Shown piece after piece: positions 23,766-31,021 of a stretch of 64,000 nt of DNA (position 1 is the first letter of the stretch; each line of letters begins with the position of its first letter). The notes below the pieces were generated by a model. It ran no database searches. It saw nothing but the letters and a program-made list of their open reading frames with translations, and was not told the DNA's origin. A program made the translations under genes and the position numbers. This DNA is from an uncultured Bacteroides sp. (lineage in GTDB: Bacteria; Bacteroidota; Bacteroidia; Bacteroidales; Bacteroidaceae): contig URWA01000001.1 in assembly GCA_900551445.1 (NCBI GenBank), forward strand, positions 1 through 64,000, in the 5' to 3' direction.

Positions 23766-25028
23766 TTACTGAAGTCTGAACGTAACAGGCACGGTGTATT
23801 TCACTCTCACGGCCTCTCCCTTCTGCATGCCCGGTTTCCACTTAGGCATGGTCTTCAGCACGCGCAACGCTTCTGCATCCAAATCCGGGTCCACAGAACG
23901 AACCACATTGAACTCGGTAGGAGTTCCGTCTTTTTCCACTACAAACTGCACGATTACCCGTCCCTGCACATTGTTCTTCTTGGCACTTTCCGGATATTTC
24001 AGGTTGTCTTGAAGGAATTTCAACAATTCCTTCATTCCTCCCGGAAATTCAGGCATCTGTTCCACTACGTCATACGCGTTTTCTTTTGCCACACTGTCAG
24101 TAGGAACTGCTTCCGGTACGACGGTTTCTTCTTTGGCATCCTGTTTTTCGGATGCTCCCTGCGAGCAGGAGATGTTTCCGGCAACGAGTAGAGCAAAGGC
24201 CGGAACCATGAACAGTGCATATTTGATACGCCCTGTTCCGTTTGATTTTTTCTTGTTCATCATAATGATACGTTTTTTAAGATGAGAGAAATTGAAATTA
24301 TTGGATAATCCATACTTGTGGCCATAAGCCAACCCAAGCAGGTGATATTGATAACTCTTGGTGGCGAATCCCGCTTCCACGACTCTCTTATCGGCCAGGA
24401 ACTCTAAGTTGAGCCGGACTTCCCGTTTCAGCAGCCAGGCAGAAGGGTTCATCCAGCAGCAGATGCTGACCATTTCGGCAAGAAGCACATCGACGGAATG
24501 TCGCTGCTTTACGTGCGCCATCTCGTGCGTCAGGATTTCGTCCAGTTCGTCTTCCTTCACCGTCGCCGGATTCAGGAAAATCCACCCAAAGAAAGAGAAG
24601 GGTCCGGACGAGCCATTCAGGCATTTCACACGGATGCCGTTTATCGTCTTCTCCTGCGTACGCAAGATCAGATGCCACAAACTGCATGCCTGCACGAGAA
24701 ACCGGACGAACAACACCAGCATACCGACGAGGTACAGGTATTTCACCCAATCGGACAACACCCACACGCCGTTTCCCGCTTCCGCCGTTTCACTTCCCAC
24801 CACGATTTCCGGCAACACCACCGAATAGTCAAAATGCGTCAGCATAATCAGGCTGTCACGACTTTCCAGCCATTCCCGCACATCGACCAGCGGCAACACG
24901 AAAGGCAGTACCAATGCCAGCAGCAGAATGAATCTTCTGGAACGGAAAAATGTGTCCCGCGTACACACCAGCTTGTACAAGGCGTAAAACAGGACCAGTC
25001 CGAGATTGACTTGAAGAAGATATAGCAT
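23766..25028 (-). CDS. BlaR1-type M56 membrane metallopeptidase with C-terminal TonB-like domain
   Basis: 420 residues from MLYLLQVNLGLVLFYALYKL (25028). The longer frame lacks a plausible N-terminus and would overlap blaI. Four helices surround a zinc-peptidase domain with H168-E-x-x-H172 (HEMAH) and the third ligand E209 in NLEFLAD. The usual external penicillin-binding sensor domain is absent. Instead, after a last helix (ALFMVPAFALLVAGNI), the chain ends in a TonB C-terminal domain (YPESAKKNNVQGRVIVQFVV ... VRVKYTVPVTFRLQ). This combination is common in Bacteroidota. The peptidase is expected to cleave the BlaI partner encoded just upstream in response to an unknown envelope signal. Confidence 0.9.
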   Translation of the reverse strand: MLYLLQVNLGLVLFYALYKLVCTRDTFFRSRRFILLLALVLPFVLPLVDVREWLESRDSLIMLTHFDYSVVLPEIVVGSETAEAGNGVWVLSDWVKYLYLVGMLVLFVRFLVQACSLWHLILRTQEKTINGIRVKCLNGSSGPFSFFGWIFLNPATVKEDELDEILTHEMAHVKQRHSVDVLLAEMVSICCWMNPSAWLLKREVRLNLEFLADKRVVEAGFATKSYQYHLLGLAYGHKYGLSNNFNFSHLKKRIIMMNKKKSNGTGRIKYALFMVPAFALLVAGNISCSQGASEKQDAKEETVVPEAVPTDSVAKENAYDVVEQMPEFPGGMKELLKFLQDNLKYPESAKKNNVQGRVIVQFVVEKDGTPTEFNVVRSVDPDLDAEALRVLKTMPKWKPGMQKGEAVRVKYTVPVTFRLQ

Positions 25029-25074
25029 AATAAAAAGAATTTTAAAAGGTGAGTAAATACAATTCTGAAATGCC

Positions 25075-25440
25075 CTATTTGTCTTTCCGCTTCTCAATCA
25101 GGTCGATAATCTCATTCAGCTCGTCCTTGGAGATTTTCTGCTCCTTGGCGAAGAACGACACCATCTCCTTGTAAGAGTTGGCGAAATAGTTGCGCACAAG
25201 GTTGCCCACCGAATTGCGGGTATATTCTTCCTGCGCCACCAGCGGCGTATAGCGGTAAGTGTTCCCAAACTTTTCGGCCTTCAGGTAGCCCTTCCGCTTC
25301 AGGTTATTCACAATCGAGGCCACCGTGGTGTAAGGCGGCTTCGGCTCGTCATAACATGCCACGATTTCTTTCACGAAACACGGGCCCAAATGCCAGATGA
25401 AACGCATGGTCTCTTCTTCCTGATAAGTTAGCTTTTCCAT
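25075..25440 (-). CDS. BlaI/MecI/CopY-family repressor
   Basis: 121 residues. Winged-helix start LTYQEEETMRFIWHLG, recognition region PPYTTVASIVNNLKRKGYL, and the C-terminal dimerisation helix ending NEIIDLIEKRKDK are typical. It pairs with the BlaR1-type peptidase 46 nt downstream, the standard blaI-blaR1 module. The operator candidate at 25476-25490 overlaps its own promoter, implying autorepression relieved by proteolysis. Confidence 0.92.
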   Translation of the reverse strand: MEKLTYQEEETMRFIWHLGPCFVKEIVACYDEPKPPYTTVASIVNNLKRKGYLKAEKFGNTYRYTPLVAQEEYTRNSVGNLVRNYFANSYKEMVSFFAKEQKISKDELNEIIDLIEKRKDK

Positions 25441-25456
25441 ATCGAACTAGGTTTTC

Positions 25457-25503
25457 TACGAACTTTTCGCAAAACTACGAAGTTATCGTAATTATTATTC
25501 AAA
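25457..25503 (-). promoter_or_regulatory. blaI promoter with overlapping repressor dyads
   Basis: -33 TTTG (25503-25500), 22 nt, -7 TAGTTTTG (25477-25470). A perfect dyad TACGA-agtta-TCGTA spans 25476-25490, in the spacer and touching the -7 box. A second imperfect dyad (TACGAACTTTTCGC, 25457-25470) is centred about 19 bp away. The arms differ from the classical TACA/TGTA BlaI sites but have the same geometry. Confidence 0.55.
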
Positions 25504-25585
25504 CAAACAGTTAATTAATTTAAAAGGAAAGATTATTTTTTCTTATCTCACCCATACACATCCAAAATCGCAGCGCGGATTCAGA

Positions 25586-25594
25586 TTATCCACA
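25586..25594. other. Single TTATCCACA (DnaA-box-like) in the blaI/ATPase intergenic region
   Basis: Exact match to the DnaA 9-mer but isolated, with no cluster or A+T-rich unwinding repeats. Recorded for completeness; probably chance. Confidence 0.15.
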
Positions 25595-25669
25595 GACAAT
25601 CATATCAAACACCCCGATTTGTTTCGGGCAATGCGCCCACATTTTTAGAAGAGTATCTTATTGTTTTTT

Positions 25670-25770
25670 ACGTTTCTCTGCCCAGAAACGTACGTCTTTC
25701 CTGGCGGAAACGTAGGTTTCCTTGCCGCAAAACGTACGTTTCCCGTAAGGAAAACGTAGAAAATACCTTG
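25670..25770. repeat. Array of 22-bp dyad units, core GGAAACGTACGTTTCC
   Basis: ACGTA recurs at 25688, 25710, 25732 and 25754, exactly 22 bp apart, with a partial unit before at 25670. Each unit is a dyad: the third is a perfect AAACGTACGTTT palindrome (25730-25741) and the second has perfect arms GGAAAC/GTTTCC around GTAG (25706-25721). Units are joined by about 6 nt (TTGCCG, CTGGC-like). The array lies between divergent blaI and the ATPase gene. No ORF crosses it. Compare 56810-56895. Confidence 0.8.
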
Positions 25771-25902
25771 ACAGGTGGTTGTTTACTCAAAGAAGTTTTC
25801 TATTTGAGAATCCTACACGACTCCGGTACAAAATAACCGCCAAATACGTAGAAAAATTACAAGTTTGAAAGTTTTTTATTCCTTAAAAACAAAAAGAATA
25901 CC

Positions 25903-25910
25903 TATCTTTG
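25903..25910 (+). promoter_or_regulatory. -7 box of the ATPase/RloB-like cassette
   Basis: TATCTTTG, about 39 nt before the ATG at 25950. No clear -33 TTTG at the right distance, so activation by a factor is possible. Confidence 0.5.
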
Positions 25911-25949
25911 TAGAGTTATTACGATTTCTAGGTTAAAACACCACAATAT

Positions 25950-27230
25950 ATGATAAGAGATTTCTGGGTAAAGAATTATCTTTCCATTCGAGACAAACAA
26001 GAATTAAGTTTTTTAGCAAAAGGACCTGCTTCAGAATTAGTGACAGAGATTTCTGAAGGTGTATTTCTATATAAACTGGGAATCCTGTATGGAGCAAACG
26101 CTTCAGGCAAATCAAATCTGCTGATTGCCCTAAATAAAGTATTCAACTTATTAGTACAACCCCAATCGGATGCAACTGACGAAATTCAGGGCAGCATTCC
26201 TTTTGCTCTTACAAAAGATGAACCAATAGAAATGCATGTGTCTTTCTATGCGAATAGTATTAGATACGATTATGACGTAAAGTTCAATAATAAATATATT
26301 CTACATGAAATACTGAATTATTATCCCAATAAATCGAAAGTCTTATTTTATGAACGTACTTTTATGGGAGAAAATATTCAAGCCAATATCAGGTTTGGAC
26401 AAAAACTAGCACTTCAGCAAAAGACCCAAGATAGTATCCGCGAAAACACGTTGAATAATCACAGTGTATTGTCCGTATGCAGAAAGACTGCATTAAAGGA
26501 AGATATCGCTCCCTTCAAAGAGCTGCACAGTTGGATTATGGAGAACTATCATGAAATAGATGGCGATGAAAAAAAAGGTATTGTTGAAATCCTAGAAGAA
26601 GCGTACAGCTCTCCGCAAAAATATAAGTTTTACAATATAATGCTACAAAAAGCCGATTTGAATATCTTAAAATATAGACCTATTGTAGAAGATCGCCACA
26701 TACCGACAGAGCTTCGCGAACACATTCAAAATGAGAATTTATCTGAAAACATAAAAGAGATTCTGCTTAAACCTACGACTGATTCTATCGCATTTGTAAA
26801 CCATTCTACAGCTGGGAATTTTGAGATCCCCCTTAAATGGCAATCCAAAGGGACCTTAAAATATATACGTATCTTAAATGTTTTATATGACATGATTACT
26901 AACCCACATGTCTATTTTCTTGATGAATTAGGCGAAGATTTGCATAATGATTTATTATTCTATTATCTCAATGTGTTTATTTTCAACTCAGAGAAATCGC
27001 AGCTTATAATCACCAGTCAGGAAACTACCCTGCTTTCTCAGGACTTAATCAATGACAATAGAGGTGTGGTATGGTTTGTTGAAAAGAACAAAGAGACCGC
27101 TTCGTCTGAATATTCTCGTGGAGACTCATTCGGCTTACATAAAAATTTATCTCTTTACAATTCTTATCGAATTGGGCGATTAGGAGCGAAGCCTGAATTA
27201 GGTAGTATATTCATAAATTTGGAGGACTGA
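25950..27230 (+). CDS. AAA/ABC-type ATPase of a putative abortive-infection cassette (RloA/AbiLi-like)
   Basis: 426 residues. It begins IRDFWVKNYLSIRDKQELSF, the usual start of the OLD/RloA/AAA_15-21 ATPases. Walker A GANASGKSN at 48-56, ABC-signature-like SKGTLKY at 299-305, Walker B VYFLDELGEDLH at 321-332. Where the family usually has a T-T-H switch motif this protein has ITSQETTLL (354-362), so the switch His may be replaced by Gln. No nuclease domain is fused to it; the partner gene starts 1 nt after its stop. Such ATPases act as sensors or activators of an effector in phage defence (AbiL, PARIS, Septu-like logic). Base composition is visibly more A+T-rich than the biotin and oxidoreductase operons, suggesting horizontal transfer. 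Confidence 0.82.
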   Translation: MIRDFWVKNYLSIRDKQELSFLAKGPASELVTEISEGVFLYKLGILYGANASGKSNLLIALNKVFNLLVQPQSDATDEIQGSIPFALTKDEPIEMHVSFYANSIRYDYDVKFNNKYILHEILNYYPNKSKVLFYERTFMGENIQANIRFGQKLALQQKTQDSIRENTLNNHSVLSVCRKTALKEDIAPFKELHSWIMENYHEIDGDEKKGIVEILEEAYSSPQKYKFYNIMLQKADLNILKYRPIVEDRHIPTELREHIQNENLSENIKEILLKPTTDSIAFVNHSTAGNFEIPLKWQSKGTLKYIRILNVLYDMITNPHVYFLDELGEDLHNDLLFYYLNVFIFNSEKSQLIITSQETTLLSQDLINDNRGVVWFVEKNKETASSEYSRGDSFGLHKNLSLYNSYRIGRLGAKPELGSIFINLED

Positions 27231-27231
27231 T

Positions 27232-27837
27232 ATGGGTAAATTACGCCAAACAGCACTTATTTTAGGTGAAGGACCTACAGAGTTTTTCTACTTCAAGTCT
27301 TTGTGTGATGTATATAATAATCTGACAATAAAACCAGACTACCCAAAACATACAAGCATCAAAGAACTTGAAGCAAAAATTGAAGAAGGTATTACAATGG
27401 GATATAGCTATATCTTCTGTGTCATAGATATGGATACCAAAGATAAAGAACCAGAGCATACCCAATATATAAAACTGAAAGCCAAGTATGCAAAGCCTGT
27501 CAACAAGCCTAAAAAAGGTATATACTGTCACGTAGAGTTTTTCGAGACCCACCGCTGCACAGAATTATTTTTTCTCTACTATTTCCGCTACACATCCCGT
27601 TCATTCCCGGAACAAGAATCGTTGATTAAGGACTTGAACAAGTGTGTGGAATATCAGAAATCTATTGACTTCTTCATTAAAAGCAAAGGGCTGCATAGTT
27701 ATTTAGAACGGAATGGGGGAAGTCTTTCTACCGCCATAGCCAATGCTACTCACTCCGTGGAAGACAGACAGGCAAATGGCAGGACTTATACTTATTCTGA
27801 ACTTGGACGCTTGATGAAGTTATTGGAGAAACTGTAA
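27232..27837 (+). CDS. RloB-like (TOPRIM-type) effector candidate paired with the ATPase
   Basis: 201 residues. N-terminal ALILGEGPTEFFYFKSL (E13, E17) matches the E-G-x-T-E-x-x-Y-F start of RloB proteins; IFCVIDMDTKDKE supplies D66-x-D68, the acidic pair of a TOPRIM-like fold; FFETHRCTELFFLYYF (about 103-118) corresponds to the RloB segment usually written S-x-P-C-F-E-x-W. Together this suggests a metal-dependent nuclease or RNase-like effector. Gene order ATPase then RloB, with 1 nt spacing, is that of AbiLi/AbiLii. It differs from PARIS (DUF4435 partner) and Septu (HNH partner). Activity and trigger are unknown. Confidence 0.72.
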   Translation: MGKLRQTALILGEGPTEFFYFKSLCDVYNNLTIKPDYPKHTSIKELEAKIEEGITMGYSYIFCVIDMDTKDKEPEHTQYIKLKAKYAKPVNKPKKGIYCHVEFFETHRCTELFFLYYFRYTSRSFPEQESLIKDLNKCVEYQKSIDFFIKSKGLHSYLERNGGSLSTAIANATHSVEDRQANGRTYTYSELGRLMKLLEKL

Positions 27838-27970
27838 AAATAAGAAAAAACACAGTTCATGCAAACAGCACAATGCCCTACCATAATATGCATTTCATGG
27901 ACCTTCATAGTCTTCATCGATTCCTCCCCGAACCAGTCCATAACCAAATCCGGAAAGACTTCCCATTCCA

Positions 27971-28001
27971 TTTGGAGAATCGAAAAATCTCCGTATCTTT
28001 A
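27971..28001 (+). promoter_or_regulatory. Promoter of the thiol peroxidase gene
   Basis: TTTG (27971-27974), 19 nt, TATCTTTA (27994-28001; last base differs from consensus). The rest of 27838-27970 shows no ORF or clear terminator. Confidence 0.55.
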
Positions 28002-28029
28002 GCGCCCTAACCCTTAATTGTTTTTTGAT

Positions 28030-28635
28030 ATGAAAAAAATCAGTAGAATCTTAGGAATGACGGCGGCGTGCCTACTCTGCCTGTCACTGAATGTGACAGC
28101 CAACCCATCCGCCAGCCACCTGTCACAGGAAAATGGAGAAACCGTTATCTGCCGGGGAGTAGAAGCACACACTTCCGGACCGATGGTCAAAGTGGGAGAA
28201 ACAGCCCCCGACTTCCGGGCAGTGAATGCGAAAATGGAAGAGGTCAGTTTGTCGGACTACAAAGGAAAGAAAGTGATTCTGAATATTTTCCCCAGCCTGG
28301 ACACGCCGACATGCGCGCTGTCTGTCCGGCAGTTCAATGCCAAGGCCGCAGGATTGGCAAATACTGTGGTGCTATGCCTTTCCATGGACCTGCCTTTCGC
28401 GCAATCACGCTTCTGCTCTACCGAAGGACTCGACAACGTAGTGCCGTTGTCAGTGTTCCGCAGCCGGGATTTTGTCACGAACTACGGTCTGCAATTAGCT
28501 GATGGTCCGCTGGAAGGACTGATGGCACGGGCGGTCATTGTGGTGGATGAAAATGGGAAGGTATGCTACACGCAGCTGGTGAAGAACATCTCCAATGAGC
28601 CTGATTATGAAGCCGCACTGAAAGCCGTGCAATAA
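28030..28635 (+). CDS. tpx: Exported thiol peroxidase (Tpx-type peroxiredoxin)
   Basis: 201 residues from the ATG at 28030; the in-frame TTG at 28018 was rejected because the ATG opens a good signal peptide (ISRILGMTAACLLCLSLNVT). The mature part follows Tpx: VGETAPDFRAVNAKMEEVSL, then FPSLDTPTCALSVRQF with peroxidatic Cys95, and SRFCSTEGL with resolving Cys129. Most Tpx proteins are cytosolic and about 165 residues long; the extra 30-35 residues here are the export signal and linker, so peroxide reduction is expected in the periplasm. Convergent with the PagL-like gene. Confidence 0.88.
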   Translation: MKKISRILGMTAACLLCLSLNVTANPSASHLSQENGETVICRGVEAHTSGPMVKVGETAPDFRAVNAKMEEVSLSDYKGKKVILNIFPSLDTPTCALSVRQFNAKAAGLANTVVLCLSMDLPFAQSRFCSTEGLDNVVPLSVFRSRDFVTNYGLQLADGPLEGLMARAVIVVDENGKVCYTQLVKNISNEPDYEAALKAVQ

Positions 28636-28641
28636 TCCGCT

Positions 28642-28676
28642 CCAAAGTGAAGGGATACACTATTCCCTTCCTTTGG
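28642..28676. terminator. Hairpin shared by convergent tpx and PagL-like genes
   Basis: CCAAAG-t-GAAGGGA (28642-28655) pairs with TCCCTTC-CTTTGG (28664-28676): 13 bp with one bulged base and an 8-nt loop. It extends into the last codons of the minus-strand gene (stop at 28660). No T-run on the plus side. Confidence 0.6.
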
Positions 28677-29880
28677 CATTGAAACGGAACCCCACTCCCA
28701 GCATCAGGTTGTTGGGGTCCTTGAAATCATGCAGCTGGTAGCCCACATGCAGGAAGAGGTTCTTGGTGATATCCGTCTTCAAGGCCAATACCTGATAAAA
28801 GGCGTCGGTGTCGGCTCCCTGACAGATGAGGTTTCGTCCGACTCCCAGATTGATGGAGAAAATGGGCATCACAATTTCAGCACGCAACGAAAGTCCGACG
28901 GCAAACTGTTCCCGGAACGGAGGGCGATAAAACTTGATGGTCTCTGCATCGGGAGGTGTCGCACTGTTGGCGATATGCTGGGAAATATTCGCACTCTCAT
29001 CATACTGGGCATCCAACGATATTCCGGCACGGAAATAGCGGCTGAAATTATACATCGGCGTAAAATTCAATCCGAGAATACCAAAGGAGCCGGGCACAAG
29101 AATGGGAGTGCCGTCTTCCAGAAACACACCTTTCTTCCGGGTGGAACCATACACAATCAAATCATAACTGAGATAGGGTTTGAAAGCCGGTCGCCGGAAG
29201 GTGCAGGCAGATGCCGTTTTTTCACTCCCTCCAAAATAACGGGTAATGCCGATAGTGGCTCCTATCGTATTCACACCCGCATTGGGATAGCCCGTATTCC
29301 CGTTTGAAAAATGGGAAGCGACAACCCCGGCCCGCAGACTGGTCTGTGCATCCAGCTGCCAGTTCAACAGAAATCCCAGATGCAGATAAGCGTTCACCTT
29401 GGAACCGACCACCCGGTTGTAGAAATTCGATTCGATATCAAACTTTTTCCAGCCGAAAGAGGCTCCGAAGTTCCATTCATAATCAAAAGACAAACGGGGA
29501 GTGATACTCGCAATACGGGAAGTCTGGAACACATAAACAGACCAGGGATTTCCCAGCTCGGCCGAATTGAAAAACGAGTGGTACCCCACTCCGATACCTT
29601 GCACGGCATGAGGATACATCCGGCCGAAATAGGTATCGGGGGCAAACTTGAATCCGTATTTCAGGTTGACCGACAGGTTTTTCCGGATGGGCGCAAAAGC
29701 CGCATTGTTCCCGGCAAAAAACTCATGGGTGGGGAACACATAGGCCGGCTTCAGGTCAAAGCCTACCGCATGCACCATCTTATGGGAAAGGCTGTCACGG
29801 CCGCCTGCATACAACGACAGGGCGCAAGTGCACAAGACTGCACCTACGTACATCCTGACTATGAATCTATTCATCTTCAT
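28660..29880 (-). CDS. PagL-like lipid A 3-O-deacylase (acyloxyacyl hydrolase family)
   Basis: About 406 residues from 29880 (MKMNRF; 29874 is equally possible and opens the signal peptide IVRMYVGAVLCTCALSLYAG). The motif ASHFSNGNTGYPNAGVNTIG gives the His-x-Ser pair and the conserved Asn/Gly of PagL, the outer-membrane enzyme that removes the 3-linked acyl chain of lipid A. The protein is more than twice the size of PagL from Pseudomonas; the extra parts look like additional barrel strands and it ends LMLGVGFRFNAKGRE. It overlaps the upstream lipoprotein gene, so the two are coupled. Confidence 0.8.
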   Translation of the reverse strand: MKMNRFIVRMYVGAVLCTCALSLYAGGRDSLSHKMVHAVGFDLKPAYVFPTHEFFAGNNAAFAPIRKNLSVNLKYGFKFAPDTYFGRMYPHAVQGIGVGYHSFFNSAELGNPWSVYVFQTSRIASITPRLSFDYEWNFGASFGWKKFDIESNFYNRVVGSKVNAYLHLGFLLNWQLDAQTSLRAGVVASHFSNGNTGYPNAGVNTIGATIGITRYFGGSEKTASACTFRRPAFKPYLSYDLIVYGSTRKKGVFLEDGTPILVPGSFGILGLNFTPMYNFSRYFRAGISLDAQYDESANISQHIANSATPPDAETIKFYRPPFREQFAVGLSLRAEIVMPIFSINLGVGRNLICQGADTDAFYQVLALKTDITKNLFLHVGYQLHDFKDPNNLMLGVGFRFNAKGRE

Positions 29881-30853
29881 TGGTAATGTCAAAAGGTACT
29901 ATCAAATAATCGAATGGAGTTGAACTGGAAAGCGTCCCGGAAAATATCATTCTCTTTCCGGTAAACGAATTGGAGAGATAAACCTTATAAGGTATATTAT
30001 ACATCTTCATTCCAGTAAAGACTTCCAAGCGTACTTTCTTGCCGGGTCCCAGTTTCTTTTCCACCCCCAGGTTTTTGTCCAGCCCCGCATCCAGCCTTTG
30101 CTCCTGAACACAGAAAGACACCTTCGTGCCATATAATCCCGGCACGCCATTCACCACATCCGGAATCTCAACCTGAGAAAGAGAATCTTCCAACAATAGC
30201 TGTACATCCTCTCTCCCTATATTTCCGCTGCTACCCAACATGGAAAATTCTACTGTACGGGCTGAATTGCGGTAGGGATAAAAACACACTGTCACGGGCT
30301 GGGTACTGTTCAGGGTATTCACTACCATTTCGTCTACCGGCTCCAACATATTGTCATAAAAAGAGAACTGACTCCAGTCGTATGCTACACTGTCTACCTG
30401 ATATTTCCTGGTCGGTGCAAAAGAAACTTGAATCATCTTTTCTTCGTAACGGTTGCCTACCCTGATTGCGGCCTCAAACGGCCAGTCATAAAGATTTTCT
30501 CCGGCAATCAGATGCAACTCGCGACTGTTCCTTTTTTCCACCTGAAAATCCAGAAAGGTATTTCGGCAATGCACAATACCGGTTTCGCCTTCTTCAAACG
30601 GAAGCGATTTTCCGTTTTCCCCTTCCAGGTCGGTGGCAAACACGGACATATCCGACCGCAAATGATTTATATCTATAATGCTCCAATTGTCGGTATCAAA
30701 ACGAACCGTAACCTCGTTTTCTGTCTCCGAAAGAGAAACGGTCGGAACATCCGTCAAAAATTCATCAATAAAGACCTCGCTGTTGCATCCGGCAAACACC
30801 GACATCAAACTTAGGATACTGCATTGCAGCATACGGAATGTGCTTTTCATCAT
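29867..30853 (-). CDS. Lipoprotein of unknown function coupled to the PagL-like gene
   Basis: 328 residues from 30853 (MMKSTFRMLQCSILSLMSVF; 30850 also possible). The frame extending further upstream has no exported N-terminus and was rejected. Lipobox SVFAGC. The first domain (VSLSETENEVTVRFDTDNWSI) recalls a BACON-type immunoglobulin-like fold, but this is not certain. The end of the gene overlaps the start of the PagL-like gene by up to 14 nt. The pair may form a surface complex or the lipoprotein may assist barrel assembly; inference only. Confidence 0.7.
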   Translation of the reverse strand: MMKSTFRMLQCSILSLMSVFAGCNSEVFIDEFLTDVPTVSLSETENEVTVRFDTDNWSIIDINHLRSDMSVFATDLEGENGKSLPFEEGETGIVHCRNTFLDFQVEKRNSRELHLIAGENLYDWPFEAAIRVGNRYEEKMIQVSFAPTRKYQVDSVAYDWSQFSFYDNMLEPVDEMVVNTLNSTQPVTVCFYPYRNSARTVEFSMLGSSGNIGREDVQLLLEDSLSQVEIPDVVNGVPGLYGTKVSFCVQEQRLDAGLDKNLGVEKKLGPGKKVRLEVFTGMKMYNIPYKVYLSNSFTGKRMIFSGTLSSSTPFDYLIVPFDITNEDE

Positions 30854-30959
30854 ACCTGTGCGCTTTACGTTCAAACGTGATCGTCTGATCGGCAAACAAA
30901 CCGCCGACCTTGGCCGTGTAAAATTAGAACTTTTTTTGATATGACAAATGGATTTCCAC

Positions 30960-30998
30960 AAAAAAAGCCCGTCATGAAACAATCTTTTGCCATGACGG
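30960..30998 (-). terminator. Terminator of the SusCD/FecA operon
   Basis: Minus-strand CCGTCATG (30998-30991) pairs with CATGACGG (30976-30969), 14-nt loop, and after GGC a run of seven T (A-run 30960-30966). It lies just after the last gene (stop 31022). Confidence 0.75.
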
Positions 30999-31021
30999 AC
31001 CTCCAGACGGCTTTTGCCTTA

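Noticed and set aside
25586..25594. Replication origin (exact DnaA box)
   Set aside because: A single 9-mer is expected by chance in tens of kilobases; no cluster, no dnaA/dnaN neighbourhood.
25670..25770. CRISPR array
   Set aside because: Units are 22 bp head to tail without unique spacers and no cas genes are nearby; the same holds for 56810-56895.
27232..27837. PARIS AriB (DUF4435) assignment
   Set aside because: The N-terminal E-G-x-T-E-x-x-Y-F and central segments fit RloB better than DUF4435; a search would settle it.
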